From: Woeseia sp.
GTDB lineage: Bacteria > Pseudomonadota > Gammaproteobacteria > Steroidobacterales > Woeseiaceae
Reading direction: 5' to 3'
Assembly (NCBI GenBank): GCA_013003155.1
Contig: JABDKF010000197.1
Location: 1 to 52,780 of the forward strand
DNA: 52,780 nucleotides
In this document: positions 41,045-49,821 of the stretch, one piece after another
Numbering within the stretch: position 1 is the stretch's first letter
How the letters are laid out: each line of letters opens with the position of its first letter
Translations under genes and position numbers: made by a program
Notes under the pieces: model-generated
Databases searched by the model: none
The model's input: the letters and a program-made list of their open reading frames with translations, nothing else
Told to the model about the DNA's origin: nothing

Positions 41045-41608
41045 TCACTCCCATTCCCTTACGTCGAATTCAGGCTGTTGTTTTTTGGCGCGGTCCGAAA
41101 TTGCCAGTTCGACATACTTTGCGCCAAGGCCTTTGTTCAATGAAACCGTGGCGCCCCTGCGATACTCACGCTGCTCTGGACCGTAGCCAACAAACACGGC
41201 AATAAGCTCGTGATCACCAGCCTTCAGATTTTCGAGATGCAGACGATGCACGCCTCCGCGCTGCAGTGCTGACGCCTCACGATCGGTGTAGAGGTAGTTT
41301 GCGACGTCTTTGCCGTCGATTTTGAGATTGACGGAATCGAGTTTGAAATATTCGCCGACATCGACCGACAAGAAAAAGGCGACCTGCGTGTTTGCCGGAA
41401 ACAGTAACTCCTCTTCAAGCAGGAACAGATCCCGGTTAAGCTCCAGAACCTCTTCTTTCAGCGCCTGAACGTCGCCGTCGATACTGCGAAACTCATTATT
41501 GTCGACCGTCGACAAGTCGCGATCCTGCGCCACAGCGGACGCACCAGGCATCGCCATGAAAAAAACCATGAACAACACGGCAAGGATTTCATATTTCGTC
41601 ATTCGCAT
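41045..41608 (-). CDS. Exported protein of unknown function (PEGA/beta-sandwich-like C-terminus suspected)
   Basis: Signal peptide, short coiled coil, then LKIDGKDVANYLYTDREASALQRGGVHRLHLENLKAGDHELIAVFVGYG. Confidence 0.65.
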   Translation of the reverse strand: MRMTKYEILAVLFMVFFMAMPGASAVAQDRDLSTVDNNEFRSIDGDVQALKEEVLELNRDLFLLEEELLFPANTQVAFFLSVDVGEYFKLDSVNLKIDGKDVANYLYTDREASALQRGGVHRLHLENLKAGDHELIAVFVGYGPEQREYRRGATVSLNKGLGAKYVELAISDRAKKQQPEFDVREWE

Positions 41609-41635
41609 GTTTCTTTCGCCCTCATCGCAATGACG

Positions 41636-42136
41636 TTACTCGCGCAACAGGCTGCGAATCTCCGTTAAGTATTTTTGCTCGTAGCCAGGCTTGTAGCCGT
41701 GGTGCACGTGGCGAACCGTGCCGGCACGATCCACCAGTATTGTTACCGGCATCGCCTCGACCTGGTAAAGACGGCTGACGTCCTTGGCCTCATCAAACAG
41801 GACGGGGAAACTGACGCCCAGTTCGTCAATCATTTTCAACGCGCGACCGGCATCGTCATCGATATTTACGCCCAGGAGTTTGAAACCGACGCGTTCGTAG
41901 CGTCCATAAAGATCGTCAAGCAATGGCATTTCCTGGCGACACGGCCCGCACCAGGTCGCCCAGAAATTTATCATGACAACATCACCGCGATATTCGCTGA
42001 GTCGCAGATTGCTGCCCGTGTTACTGGCGAGCGCGAAATCCGGCGCTGTTTGGCCTGTGAGTGCGGAAGATGCCAGCGTCGTTAACGCCCACAACGACAG
42101 GAGGGTCCCGCTGCAAAAAATTCGAACACGATGCAT
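41636..42136 (-). CDS. TlpA/ResA-like thiol-disulfide oxidoreductase
   Basis: Signal peptide; NFWATWCGPCRQEMPLLDDLY. Confidence 0.93.
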   Translation of the reverse strand: MHRVRIFCSGTLLSLWALTTLASSALTGQTAPDFALASNTGSNLRLSEYRGDVVMINFWATWCGPCRQEMPLLDDLYGRYERVGFKLLGVNIDDDAGRALKMIDELGVSFPVLFDEAKDVSRLYQVEAMPVTILVDRAGTVRHVHHGYKPGYEQKYLTEIRSLLRE

Positions 42137-42415
42137 GAGTCACAGTCCTTTTGGAGTATGGGTGCCGGTAGCATTCGAGAAAACGCAAGGCAACCGTCGT
42201 CGCGCTCTCCGGGACGGTCGTTGCTGCTTTGCTTAACCCTGCTCTGAAGCAAAATATGTGCTTGAGTATAGTGACAGCACAGGCCCGGTTTTGGCCGTGA
42301 TGATCGTCACATTTGACCGGGACAACAGAGCTGCAAATTGTTGAAACGCATCAAGGACGCAGGTTCCTGATGCCAATGTCGTCGCTGAACAGCGACAAAT
42401 GAGACGACGGGTCGT

Positions 42416-43462
42416 TTACCGCAAATTTTTCTGTGCAGGCGGTCGCAATCCATCCGAATAGAAAAGCGCACCTTCTGCATCGATCACAACCGCTTCGTAA
42501 TCCGGCAACGTGCCAACGAGACGTAAACCGTCATCGACGCCCATGACGAACACAGACGTTGACAAGGCATCTGTCAACACGGCGTCCGGTCCGATGACCG
42601 TGGCGCTGCGAATTTCCGCCGCGGGCTGACCCGTAGTCGGCACCAGAATATGGTGATAGCGCGTGTCGTCCTCAATAAAAAATCGCTCGTAGTCACCGGA
42701 TGTTGAGATGGCCTCATCTTCAAGTGGGATACGTAGCACGACACGACCCGCATTGCGTGGATCACGTACGCCGACAACCCAGGGCTGACCGCGCCGGTCG
42801 CCCAGCAATCGGGAATCACCGCCAGCGGTAACGATCGCGTGGTCGACATTATGCCGGCGCAACTCCTGGACGCCGCGTTCCACCGCGTAGCCCTTCGCAA
42901 TCCCCCCCAGGTTGATGCGCACACCGTGCCGCAGGAATCGAATGTAATGCCCTTGCTGAGTCGCTTCTACGAGCCTGTAATCTATAGCCGGCAATGAATC
43001 TCGCAAACTGGCATCGTCCGGCCTTATCCTGGCGCGGTAGTCGTAGTGCTGACCCACGCTGTCGTAGGTAATGTCGAAGGCACCCAAAGTCAGTACGGAA
43101 ACGTCAAGGGCACGGACTATCAGGTCAAACAATTCCTCACCTGCGTCGACCGGGCGCTCAGCAGCGTGGCGATTAAGCTCGGAAATCCGGCTGTCATCGA
43201 TGTAGGTGCTCATCAAACGCTCGATGCGCGATATCTCTGAAAAAGTCGCTTCGAGTGCCGCATTGCCGGCGGCGTCGTCCGCGTGCCACAGGCGTACCCG
43301 GACCTCAGTTCCCATTAGTGGTCGCGTATCCTCGAGCCACGCCGCATCTGCAGCGGCTCCCGGCATCACGAATGCCAGCAGCACTGCGGCTAGCGCTGGC
43401 GCAGGCCCGGGGTTATGCTTGCGGCGGCAACTTGCTTGGTGGGAGCGCAACAGTGACATCAT
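42416..43462 (-). CDS. apbE: FAD:protein FMN transferase
   Basis: LMGTEVRVRLW...INLGGIAKGYAVERGVQELRRHNVDHAIVTAGGDSRLLG...DALSTSVFVMG. Confidence 0.93.
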   Translation of the reverse strand: MMSLLRSHQASCRRKHNPGPAPALAAVLLAFVMPGAAADAAWLEDTRPLMGTEVRVRLWHADDAAGNAALEATFSEISRIERLMSTYIDDSRISELNRHAAERPVDAGEELFDLIVRALDVSVLTLGAFDITYDSVGQHYDYRARIRPDDASLRDSLPAIDYRLVEATQQGHYIRFLRHGVRINLGGIAKGYAVERGVQELRRHNVDHAIVTAGGDSRLLGDRRGQPWVVGVRDPRNAGRVVLRIPLEDEAISTSGDYERFFIEDDTRYHHILVPTTGQPAAEIRSATVIGPDAVLTDALSTSVFVMGVDDGLRLVGTLPDYEAVVIDAEGALFYSDGLRPPAQKNLR

Positions 43463-44043
43463 TTCTGATTTTCCTTGGCCTTATCGCTGCAGTCGTGTTC
43501 TATGCGATCGCCATTTACAACAAACTCGTTAATCTAAGAAACCGCGTCAAAAATGCGTTCGCGCAAATCGATGTGCAATTGACCCGTCGTCACGACCTGA
43601 TTCCAAATCTCGTCGAGGCGGTGAAAGGCTACATGAAACACGAGCGGGAAACCCTCGAAGCCGTCATAAACGCCCGTAACTCGGCAGTCTCCAGCCTGCA
43701 GGCCGCCAAGGCCGATCCGGCAAACGCAAAAGCTATCAAGGAACTTGGGGCATCGGAAGGCGCCCTGGGCAGCGCGCTTGGACGCCTGTTTGCGCTGGCC
43801 GAGGCCTACCCTGATCTGAAAGCAAACCAGAATATGATGCAGTTCCAGGAAGAACTGGCCAGCACCGAAAACAAGGTTGCCTTCTCTCGCCAGGCATTCA
43901 ACGACAGCGTTCTCGGTTATAACAATGCGGTTGAAAACTTTCCAAACAATATCGTCGCCGGGATGTTCCAGTTCGACCCTGCCAGCTTCCTTGAAATTGA
44001 GTCGGTTGAGAAGCGCACGGTTCCGGAAGTGTCGTTCAGTTAA
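43453..44043 (+). CDS. LemA family protein
   Basis: GTG start with upstream GGGAG; YNKLVNLRNRVKNAFAQIDVQLTRRHDLIPNLVEAVKGYMKHERETLEAVINAR. Confidence 0.95.
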   Translation: MTSFLIFLGLIAAVVFYAIAIYNKLVNLRNRVKNAFAQIDVQLTRRHDLIPNLVEAVKGYMKHERETLEAVINARNSAVSSLQAAKADPANAKAIKELGASEGALGSALGRLFALAEAYPDLKANQNMMQFQEELASTENKVAFSRQAFNDSVLGYNNAVENFPNNIVAGMFQFDPASFLEIESVEKRTVPEVSFS

Positions 44044-44074
44044 GCCGGTCTTGCGGCGGCACGCTGCCTAAGGC

Positions 44075-45979
44075 ATGAATTTTTTCGAGGCACAGGATAG
44101 CGCCCGCCGGGCCACGCGTGGCCTCGTCATCGCCTATTCCGTTGCCACCTTGCTCATCGTTGCAGGCGTTACGGCGATAGTCGGTATGGCGCTTTATGGC
44201 ACGCAGCAAAACCCCGACCCGGCGATTTTGTTGGCAGCCGCGATTGCGACGATCGCCTTGATTGTCAGCGCTACCTTGTACAAGACGGCACGTCTGTCAT
44301 CGGGAGGCGGCACGGTTGCCCGCGATCTTGGCGGCACACAGGTTCCTCCAGACGTGAATGATCCGTTGAGACGTCGGCTGCGCAACGTCGTGGAAGAAAT
44401 GTCTATTGCCTCCGGCATTCCGGTGCCCGAGATCTACGTTCTGGAACAGGAAACGGGGATCAACGCATTTGCCGCCGGTTTTACGACTGGCGACGCGGCT
44501 ATTGCGGTTACTCGCGGAACGTTGGAAATCCTTAATCGCGACGAGTTGCAGGGCGTTATCGCTCATGAATTTAGCCACATCCTGAACGGCGACATGCGAC
44601 TCAACATCCGCATGATGGGCGTATTGTTTGGCATCATGGTTTTGGGCCTGATAGGCCGCTTTATCTTGCGCAGCAGCTATCGCACCGGCCTTAGCAGTAG
44701 CCGCAGCCGTCGCGGCAGTGGTGGTGGCGCGCCGGTTCTGCTTATCGGCGTCGGACTCATCGTGGTCGGCAGCGTTGGCGTTTTCATGTCGCGATTAATC
44801 AAGGCGGCGGTGTCGCGCCAGCGCGAGTACCTGGCCGATGCGTCCGCCGTGCAATTTACCCGCCAGACCGACGGCATTGCCAACGCGTTGAAAAAAATCG
44901 GTGGCTACCAGCGACATTCTTATCTCAAGGCCGCCGATCCGGAAGAAGTCAGCCACATGTTGTTCGCACTTGGCGCTCGCTTCTCGGGACTGTTTGCTAC
45001 GCACCCGCCGTTGATCGACCGCATCAAGGCCCTGCAGCCCGGCTTCCGGGATGACGATTTGCCGACCGTTGACCTGCCGAGAATGTCGCCGTCGGATGGC
45101 GATGCCGCCTTTAGCAACCTCAGCCAGTTCACAGCGGGTGGCGACGCGCTGCAACAAAAACCCATCATCGACACCATCGGCAATCCGACGCTGCAGCACG
45201 TCATGTACGCCGGTGCACTTCGCGGTGGATTGCCGGAAACCTTGTACGAAGCAGCGCACTCACCCCACCTCGCACCTTTGCTTGTTTTCGGTATTTTTAT
45301 CAGCGGTTCCCAGCAACGAAGCGCCAGCGCTTTGGAATTCGTGGCACGACAGCTCGGCGAACAGCGCGCAAAACTTGTTAGTGAACTTCACGATGCGCTC
45401 GCGGCTGGCGGCCCCGAATGGCGCCTGCCATTGCTGGAGATCGCGTTCCCGACGCTCCGTCAAATGCCGCTTCAGCGGATCGAATTCATGCTGGATATTG
45501 GTCAGCGTCTCATTGAACAGGATGGTCAGATCGAACTTCATGAGTTTTGTTTGTACCGTATATTGAAATTGAACCTGGGTAATGCATTGGCGCCGTCCGC
45601 AAGATCGCGGCCTGCGGCTAAGGCGGAGGTCAGGAGCGCCGCGCTGATCCTGCTCGCGGTGATTGCGCTCAATGGCCAGGCCGCGGCCGAAAATCGTGAG
45701 CGAGCGTTTGCCGCGGGCGTCGCCAAGCTCGGCAAATGGGCCAAAGATGCCACGCTGCAGGTACCTGCCGATAGGGTCGCTGCGCTGCGTGACTGCCTCG
45801 ATACCCTCCAACGCGTTTCGCATTCCGGGCGGCAAAAACTGGTGCAGGCAGTTGCAGCCGTGATCAGCGAGGATGGCCGACTCACTGCCGGGGAAGCGGA
45901 ACTGCTTCGCGCGGTTTGCGCCTCCCTGCTCTGTCCTTTGCCGCCGCTGGCCGTGCGCCGCGATGGCCAGCAACCATGA
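44075..45979 (+). CDS. M48 family metallopeptidase with C-terminal TerB-like region
   Basis: VIAHEFSHILNGDMRLNIRMMG (HExxH), EYLADASAVQFTR; C-terminal LVQAVAAVISEDGRLTAGEAELLRAVCASL. Confidence 0.92.
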   Translation: MNFFEAQDSARRATRGLVIAYSVATLLIVAGVTAIVGMALYGTQQNPDPAILLAAAIATIALIVSATLYKTARLSSGGGTVARDLGGTQVPPDVNDPLRRRLRNVVEEMSIASGIPVPEIYVLEQETGINAFAAGFTTGDAAIAVTRGTLEILNRDELQGVIAHEFSHILNGDMRLNIRMMGVLFGIMVLGLIGRFILRSSYRTGLSSSRSRRGSGGGAPVLLIGVGLIVVGSVGVFMSRLIKAAVSRQREYLADASAVQFTRQTDGIANALKKIGGYQRHSYLKAADPEEVSHMLFALGARFSGLFATHPPLIDRIKALQPGFRDDDLPTVDLPRMSPSDGDAAFSNLSQFTAGGDALQQKPIIDTIGNPTLQHVMYAGALRGGLPETLYEAAHSPHLAPLLVFGIFISGSQQRSASALEFVARQLGEQRAKLVSELHDALAAGGPEWRLPLLEIAFPTLRQMPLQRIEFMLDIGQRLIEQDGQIELHEFCLYRILKLNLGNALAPSARSRPAAKAEVRSAALILLAVIALNGQAAAENRERAFAAGVAKLGKWAKDATLQVPADRVAALRDCLDTLQRVSHSGRQKLVQAVAAVISEDGRLTAGEAELLRAVCASLLCPLPPLAVRRDGQQP

Positions 45980-46119
45980 GCACAGGTAAGCTTTGCCGTA
46001 TGATGCGTGCCAAGGGAACTATTCGCAGCGTTTCGGCTCTTTAGTAAGGCAAGTTTGCTAAAGTACTGCCTATTGCCAGATGCACGGCCCGGTGCAACGT
46101 CCCATTACAGGAAATCGCT

Positions 46120-46920
46120 ATGAGCATTCGTTCAAATGTCATTTTGCTAGTTATGTCGTTGGCAGTTGCGCTGCCGGCTAACGCGGCATCGCGCCAGGAG
46201 AAACGTGTCTCCGATGCGACCGACGTGATTAACCAGCTTTTGCAGATCCCGGAACAGTCAGTACCACCATCCCTGCTGTCCCAAGCCTATGGCATTGCCG
46301 TTATTCCCAGCGTTGTCAAAGTTGGCTTCGGACTCGGTGCCAGACGCGGCAAAGGCATTGCAGTAGTCAGGCAGGAAGATGGCAGCTGGAGTAACCCGGC
46401 ATTCGTTACGTTGACCGGCGGCAGCATCGGCTGGCAAATCGGCGCTCAATCCACTGACATCATTCTCGTTTTTAAATCACGACGCGGCGTTGACGGCATC
46501 GAGACAGGAAAATTGACGCTGGGAGCCGATGCCTCTATCGCGGCGGGTCCTGTCGGACGCAGCGCGGAGGCAGCCACCGATATTCAATTCCAGGCAGAGG
46601 TCTACTCGTATTCCCGGAGTCGCGGGCTTTTCGCGGGGATTTCGCTTGAAGGCGCGGGCCTGACGATAGACAAGAAAAGCAACGCGGCGTTTTACGGCGA
46701 AGCAGGCATTACGCCGCACAAGATTTTTGCGAGCCCTGCAAACTTCGCCCCATCAGTCGCAAACAATTTTGTCCAGGTGCTGACCGCGCAAACCCGGCGT
46801 CTACCTAAACAGCCGGGCATGCAGCCTACCGTCAACGCAGAGCGCGTCGATGAACAGAGCGAGTCCAGTGTCCGCACTTTCGGTATAGAAGAAGCGGAAG
46901 CGCCGGAAAGCTGGCAATAG
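46120..46920 (+). CDS. SYLF (YSC84-like) lipid-binding domain protein, exported
   Basis: LSQAYGIAVIPSVVKVGFGLGARRGKGIAVVRQEDGSWSNPAFVTLTGGSIGWQIGAQSTDIILVF. Confidence 0.93.
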   Translation: MSIRSNVILLVMSLAVALPANAASRQEKRVSDATDVINQLLQIPEQSVPPSLLSQAYGIAVIPSVVKVGFGLGARRGKGIAVVRQEDGSWSNPAFVTLTGGSIGWQIGAQSTDIILVFKSRRGVDGIETGKLTLGADASIAAGPVGRSAEAATDIQFQAEVYSYSRSRGLFAGISLEGAGLTIDKKSNAAFYGEAGITPHKIFASPANFAPSVANNFVQVLTAQTRRLPKQPGMQPTVNAERVDEQSESSVRTFGIEEAEAPESWQ

Positions 46921-46946
46921 CCGACCGATACACGATTGGCCGGGAG

Positions 46947-47489
46947 TTATTGCTCCTGCGCCTGTTGGCGACGCCGCAATTCCTCGCGAACGTCGTCCAG
47001 CGAGGCATCCTCCGCAGCGGCGGGCAACTCGGGTTCGTCAGATGCGGCGTCCGGAGTTGCTGCAGGCGAGGTCGGCGTGACTGGCGGCGGGTCTACGCGC
47101 TGCTCACTCGGGGGCAAGGCTTCGAACTGGCTTAGATAATCGGACTCCTGCCGCAGGCGCTCTGCTTCCTCGGCACGACGACGTGCTTCTACCGCTGCCT
47201 CGCGCGAGCGCCGGAGCGCGTCACGCTTACGCTCTGACTCCGCTTCCAGTTCTTTACGATTCGCCTCATTCTCCCGCACAGCCAGACGATCGCTCGCTTC
47301 GCGCGCGTTGACACATTGTTCCGTGTATTTGAGCTCCGCACGATTTGCCGCACAACGCACGACGGTCGCCTCCAGCAAACGCGGATTGTCCATAAGCTCA
47401 GAGACGCTGTGCGGCTGTTCCTGGGTGCAGGAAACAGCGAGGCAGGTGCCGGCGAACAGCAAAAAGTATCGGTGTGGTCGAAAAGCCAT
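46947..47489 (-). CDS. EexN-like lipoprotein with coiled-coil extension
   Basis: Lipobox LAVSC; SVSELMDNPRLLEATVVRCAANRAELKYTEQCVNAREA resembles the EexN core; then a Glu/Arg-rich helix. Confidence 0.65.
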   Translation of the reverse strand: MAFRPHRYFLLFAGTCLAVSCTQEQPHSVSELMDNPRLLEATVVRCAANRAELKYTEQCVNAREASDRLAVRENEANRKELEAESERKRDALRRSREAAVEARRRAEEAERLRQESDYLSQFEALPPSEQRVDPPPVTPTSPAATPDAASDEPELPAAAEDASLDDVREELRRRQQAQEQ

Positions 47490-47925
47490 ATTGTTTGTGT
47501 CTAACATCCTATTGCATAGACCAGACATGCGCAGTGCGAGACGCAATTATAACATCCGATCTGGCCTGGCGAGCGTGCGTGATCCTCACTTACGGCAAAG
47601 CGACGGGGTTGTTTCAGACCTGGGAATTTGCCGCTTTGTGGCTGACGACGCCCGATTTGCTGTCGCTATTCTGCGACCTGTTCACACAGGCTCTGCGATG
47701 CAAAAATATTTCTTAGTGATTCGCCGTCGCGCTACCGCAAGATTTGCATGGGTTTATAAATTGATTCGGCATTTGACCGGGCGAGAAGTTCAATGACATC
47801 CGATGACCTAGTGTTGCGCACGCAATGGATACCTTTTCGTAAAAGCCGCAGCACGACCCTACCGCGGCCATGACTCAGCGGTCTGCTATAGTGCCTCCAT
47901 TCGACGTCACTTGAGGTTCGCGACG

Positions 47926-49806
47926 GTGTCCGATAGCAGCCAGTTTGCCTTGCTACGCCAGCGCCGTTTCGCGCCCTTTTTCGTTACGCAGTTTCTTGGC
48001 GCGTTTAATGACAACGTCTTCCGCAACGGGCTGGTAATTCTGGTCACGTTCCAGACGATTGCTGTCGCCGGCATGGATGTCAGCGAACTCGCGAATGTTG
48101 CCGGTGCACTTTTTATACTGCCGTTTTTTCTTTTCTCGGCTCTCGCCGGTCAACTTGCGGACAAATTTGAAAAATCGCGGCTGATCAGGGCAATCAAACT
48201 GCTGGAAATTTGCCTGATGGCATTTGCCTCGGTTGCGCTATTGACAGGCAGCTATGCCTGGCTGCTTGCGGTGCTGTTCCTGATGGGCTGCCAATCCACG
48301 CTGTTCGGCCCGGTAAAATATGCCTACTTGCCGCAGACTCTTACCATCGAGGAATTGGTAGGCGGTAACGCACTTGTCGAAGCCGGAACCTACACGGCGA
48401 TTATTCTGGGATTGATGGTCGGCGGCATGGCCGTCGCGATTGACCCCGGCAATAGTGTGATCCTGGCATGCTGTCTGCTAGGTATCGCCTCATTAGGCTA
48501 CCTTGCGAGCCGCAACATCCCTACGCTGCGCGCAGTTGATCCGGGCCTCAAATTCAACTGGAATACGTTTTCCGAAACATGGCGCATTGTCAGTTTCGCC
48601 CGCAAAGACCGCAATGTTTTCCTGGCCATTATCGGAATTTCCTGGTTTTGGTTCTTGGGCTCGGCGATTACCTTTCAGGTCCCGGCCTACACGCTGGTAA
48701 TCCTAAACGGCAATGAAACAATCACCACCATCCTGCTGGTCGCTTTTGCGGTTGGTGTAGGCACGGGCTCGCTGTTGTGCGAGCGAATGTCAGGACGGCA
48801 TATTGAACTTGGCCTGGTGCCTTTTGGTTCAATCGGACTTTGCCTTTTTTGCGTTGATCTGTACTTCGCACAACCGGTAAGCAGCGCAACTGCCGTCGAT
48901 ACCGTCTCTGCATTCCTCAGCCGCCCCGGTAGCTGGCGCGTCCTGATTGACATGTCGCTAATCGGTGCTTTCGGTGGCTTCTACATTGTTCCACTGTACG
49001 CAATGCTGCAATCACGCGCGAATCGGCGCCACCTGTCGCGAATTATTGCGGCGAATAACATCGTAAATTCCATATTTATAGTATCGGCCGCTGTTGTTGC
49101 GCTAAGCCTTCTGCGCTTCGGGTTCAGCATTCCGGAATTTTTCCTGATCCTTGCGCTCATGAATGCGGTCGTTGCAATCTATATTTATACACTGCTTCCC
49201 GAATTCCTGATGCGATTCCTCGTGTGGATAATCATCCACACCTTGTATCGGGTTCGGGTTGCCGGCCTCGACCAAATACCGCGACAAGGCCCGGCAATAC
49301 TTGTCTGCAACCACGTCAGTTACGTGGATGCCCTGATTATTGGTGGTTGTGTGCCACGCCCCGTGCGATTCGTCATGTGGTACAAGATCTTCCAAATCCC
49401 GTTACTACGCTTTATTTTCCGCACAGCAAAAGCTATTCCAATCGCATCCGCAAGAGAAAATAGCGAGCTCCTGGAGCAAAGCTTTGAGCAAATTGACGCA
49501 GAATTGGCGGATGGCAATATCGTATGCGTGTTTCCGGAGGGGGCGATAACCCGCGACGGACACGTCCATGCTTTCAAGTCCGGCATTGAGAGAATATTGG
49601 AGCGGCGGCAAGTGCCCGTCATCCCGCTGGCACTCAGCGGCCTGTGGGGAAGCTGGTTTAGCTTGCGTCAGGGTCGCTTGCGCAAGATTCCCGGCAGGCT
49701 TTTGGCGGCGGTAAATCTGCGTATTGGCGAGCCAGTATCTCCCAAGCTCGTTACTGCAAAAAACCTTGAGTTACTGGTACGAACACTGCGCGGCGACAAC
49801 CACTAA
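47926..49806 (+). CDS. LplT-like MFS transporter fused to a PlsC-type 1-acylglycerol-3-phosphate acyltransferase
   Basis: RRFAPFFVTQFLGAFNDNVFRNGLVIL (LplT); CNHVSYVDALII (HX4D) and FPEGAITRDG (PlsC); GTG start with upstream GAGG. Confidence 0.9.
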   Translation: MSDSSQFALLRQRRFAPFFVTQFLGAFNDNVFRNGLVILVTFQTIAVAGMDVSELANVAGALFILPFFLFSALAGQLADKFEKSRLIRAIKLLEICLMAFASVALLTGSYAWLLAVLFLMGCQSTLFGPVKYAYLPQTLTIEELVGGNALVEAGTYTAIILGLMVGGMAVAIDPGNSVILACCLLGIASLGYLASRNIPTLRAVDPGLKFNWNTFSETWRIVSFARKDRNVFLAIIGISWFWFLGSAITFQVPAYTLVILNGNETITTILLVAFAVGVGTGSLLCERMSGRHIELGLVPFGSIGLCLFCVDLYFAQPVSSATAVDTVSAFLSRPGSWRVLIDMSLIGAFGGFYIVPLYAMLQSRANRRHLSRIIAANNIVNSIFIVSAAVVALSLLRFGFSIPEFFLILALMNAVVAIYIYTLLPEFLMRFLVWIIIHTLYRVRVAGLDQIPRQGPAILVCNHVSYVDALIIGGCVPRPVRFVMWYKIFQIPLLRFIFRTAKAIPIASARENSELLEQSFEQIDAELADGNIVCVFPEGAITRDGHVHAFKSGIERILERRQVPVIPLALSGLWGSWFSLRQGRLRKIPGRLLAAVNLRIGEPVSPKLVTAKNLELLVRTLRGDNH

Positions 49807-49821
49807 CAAAAATTCCGCGAA

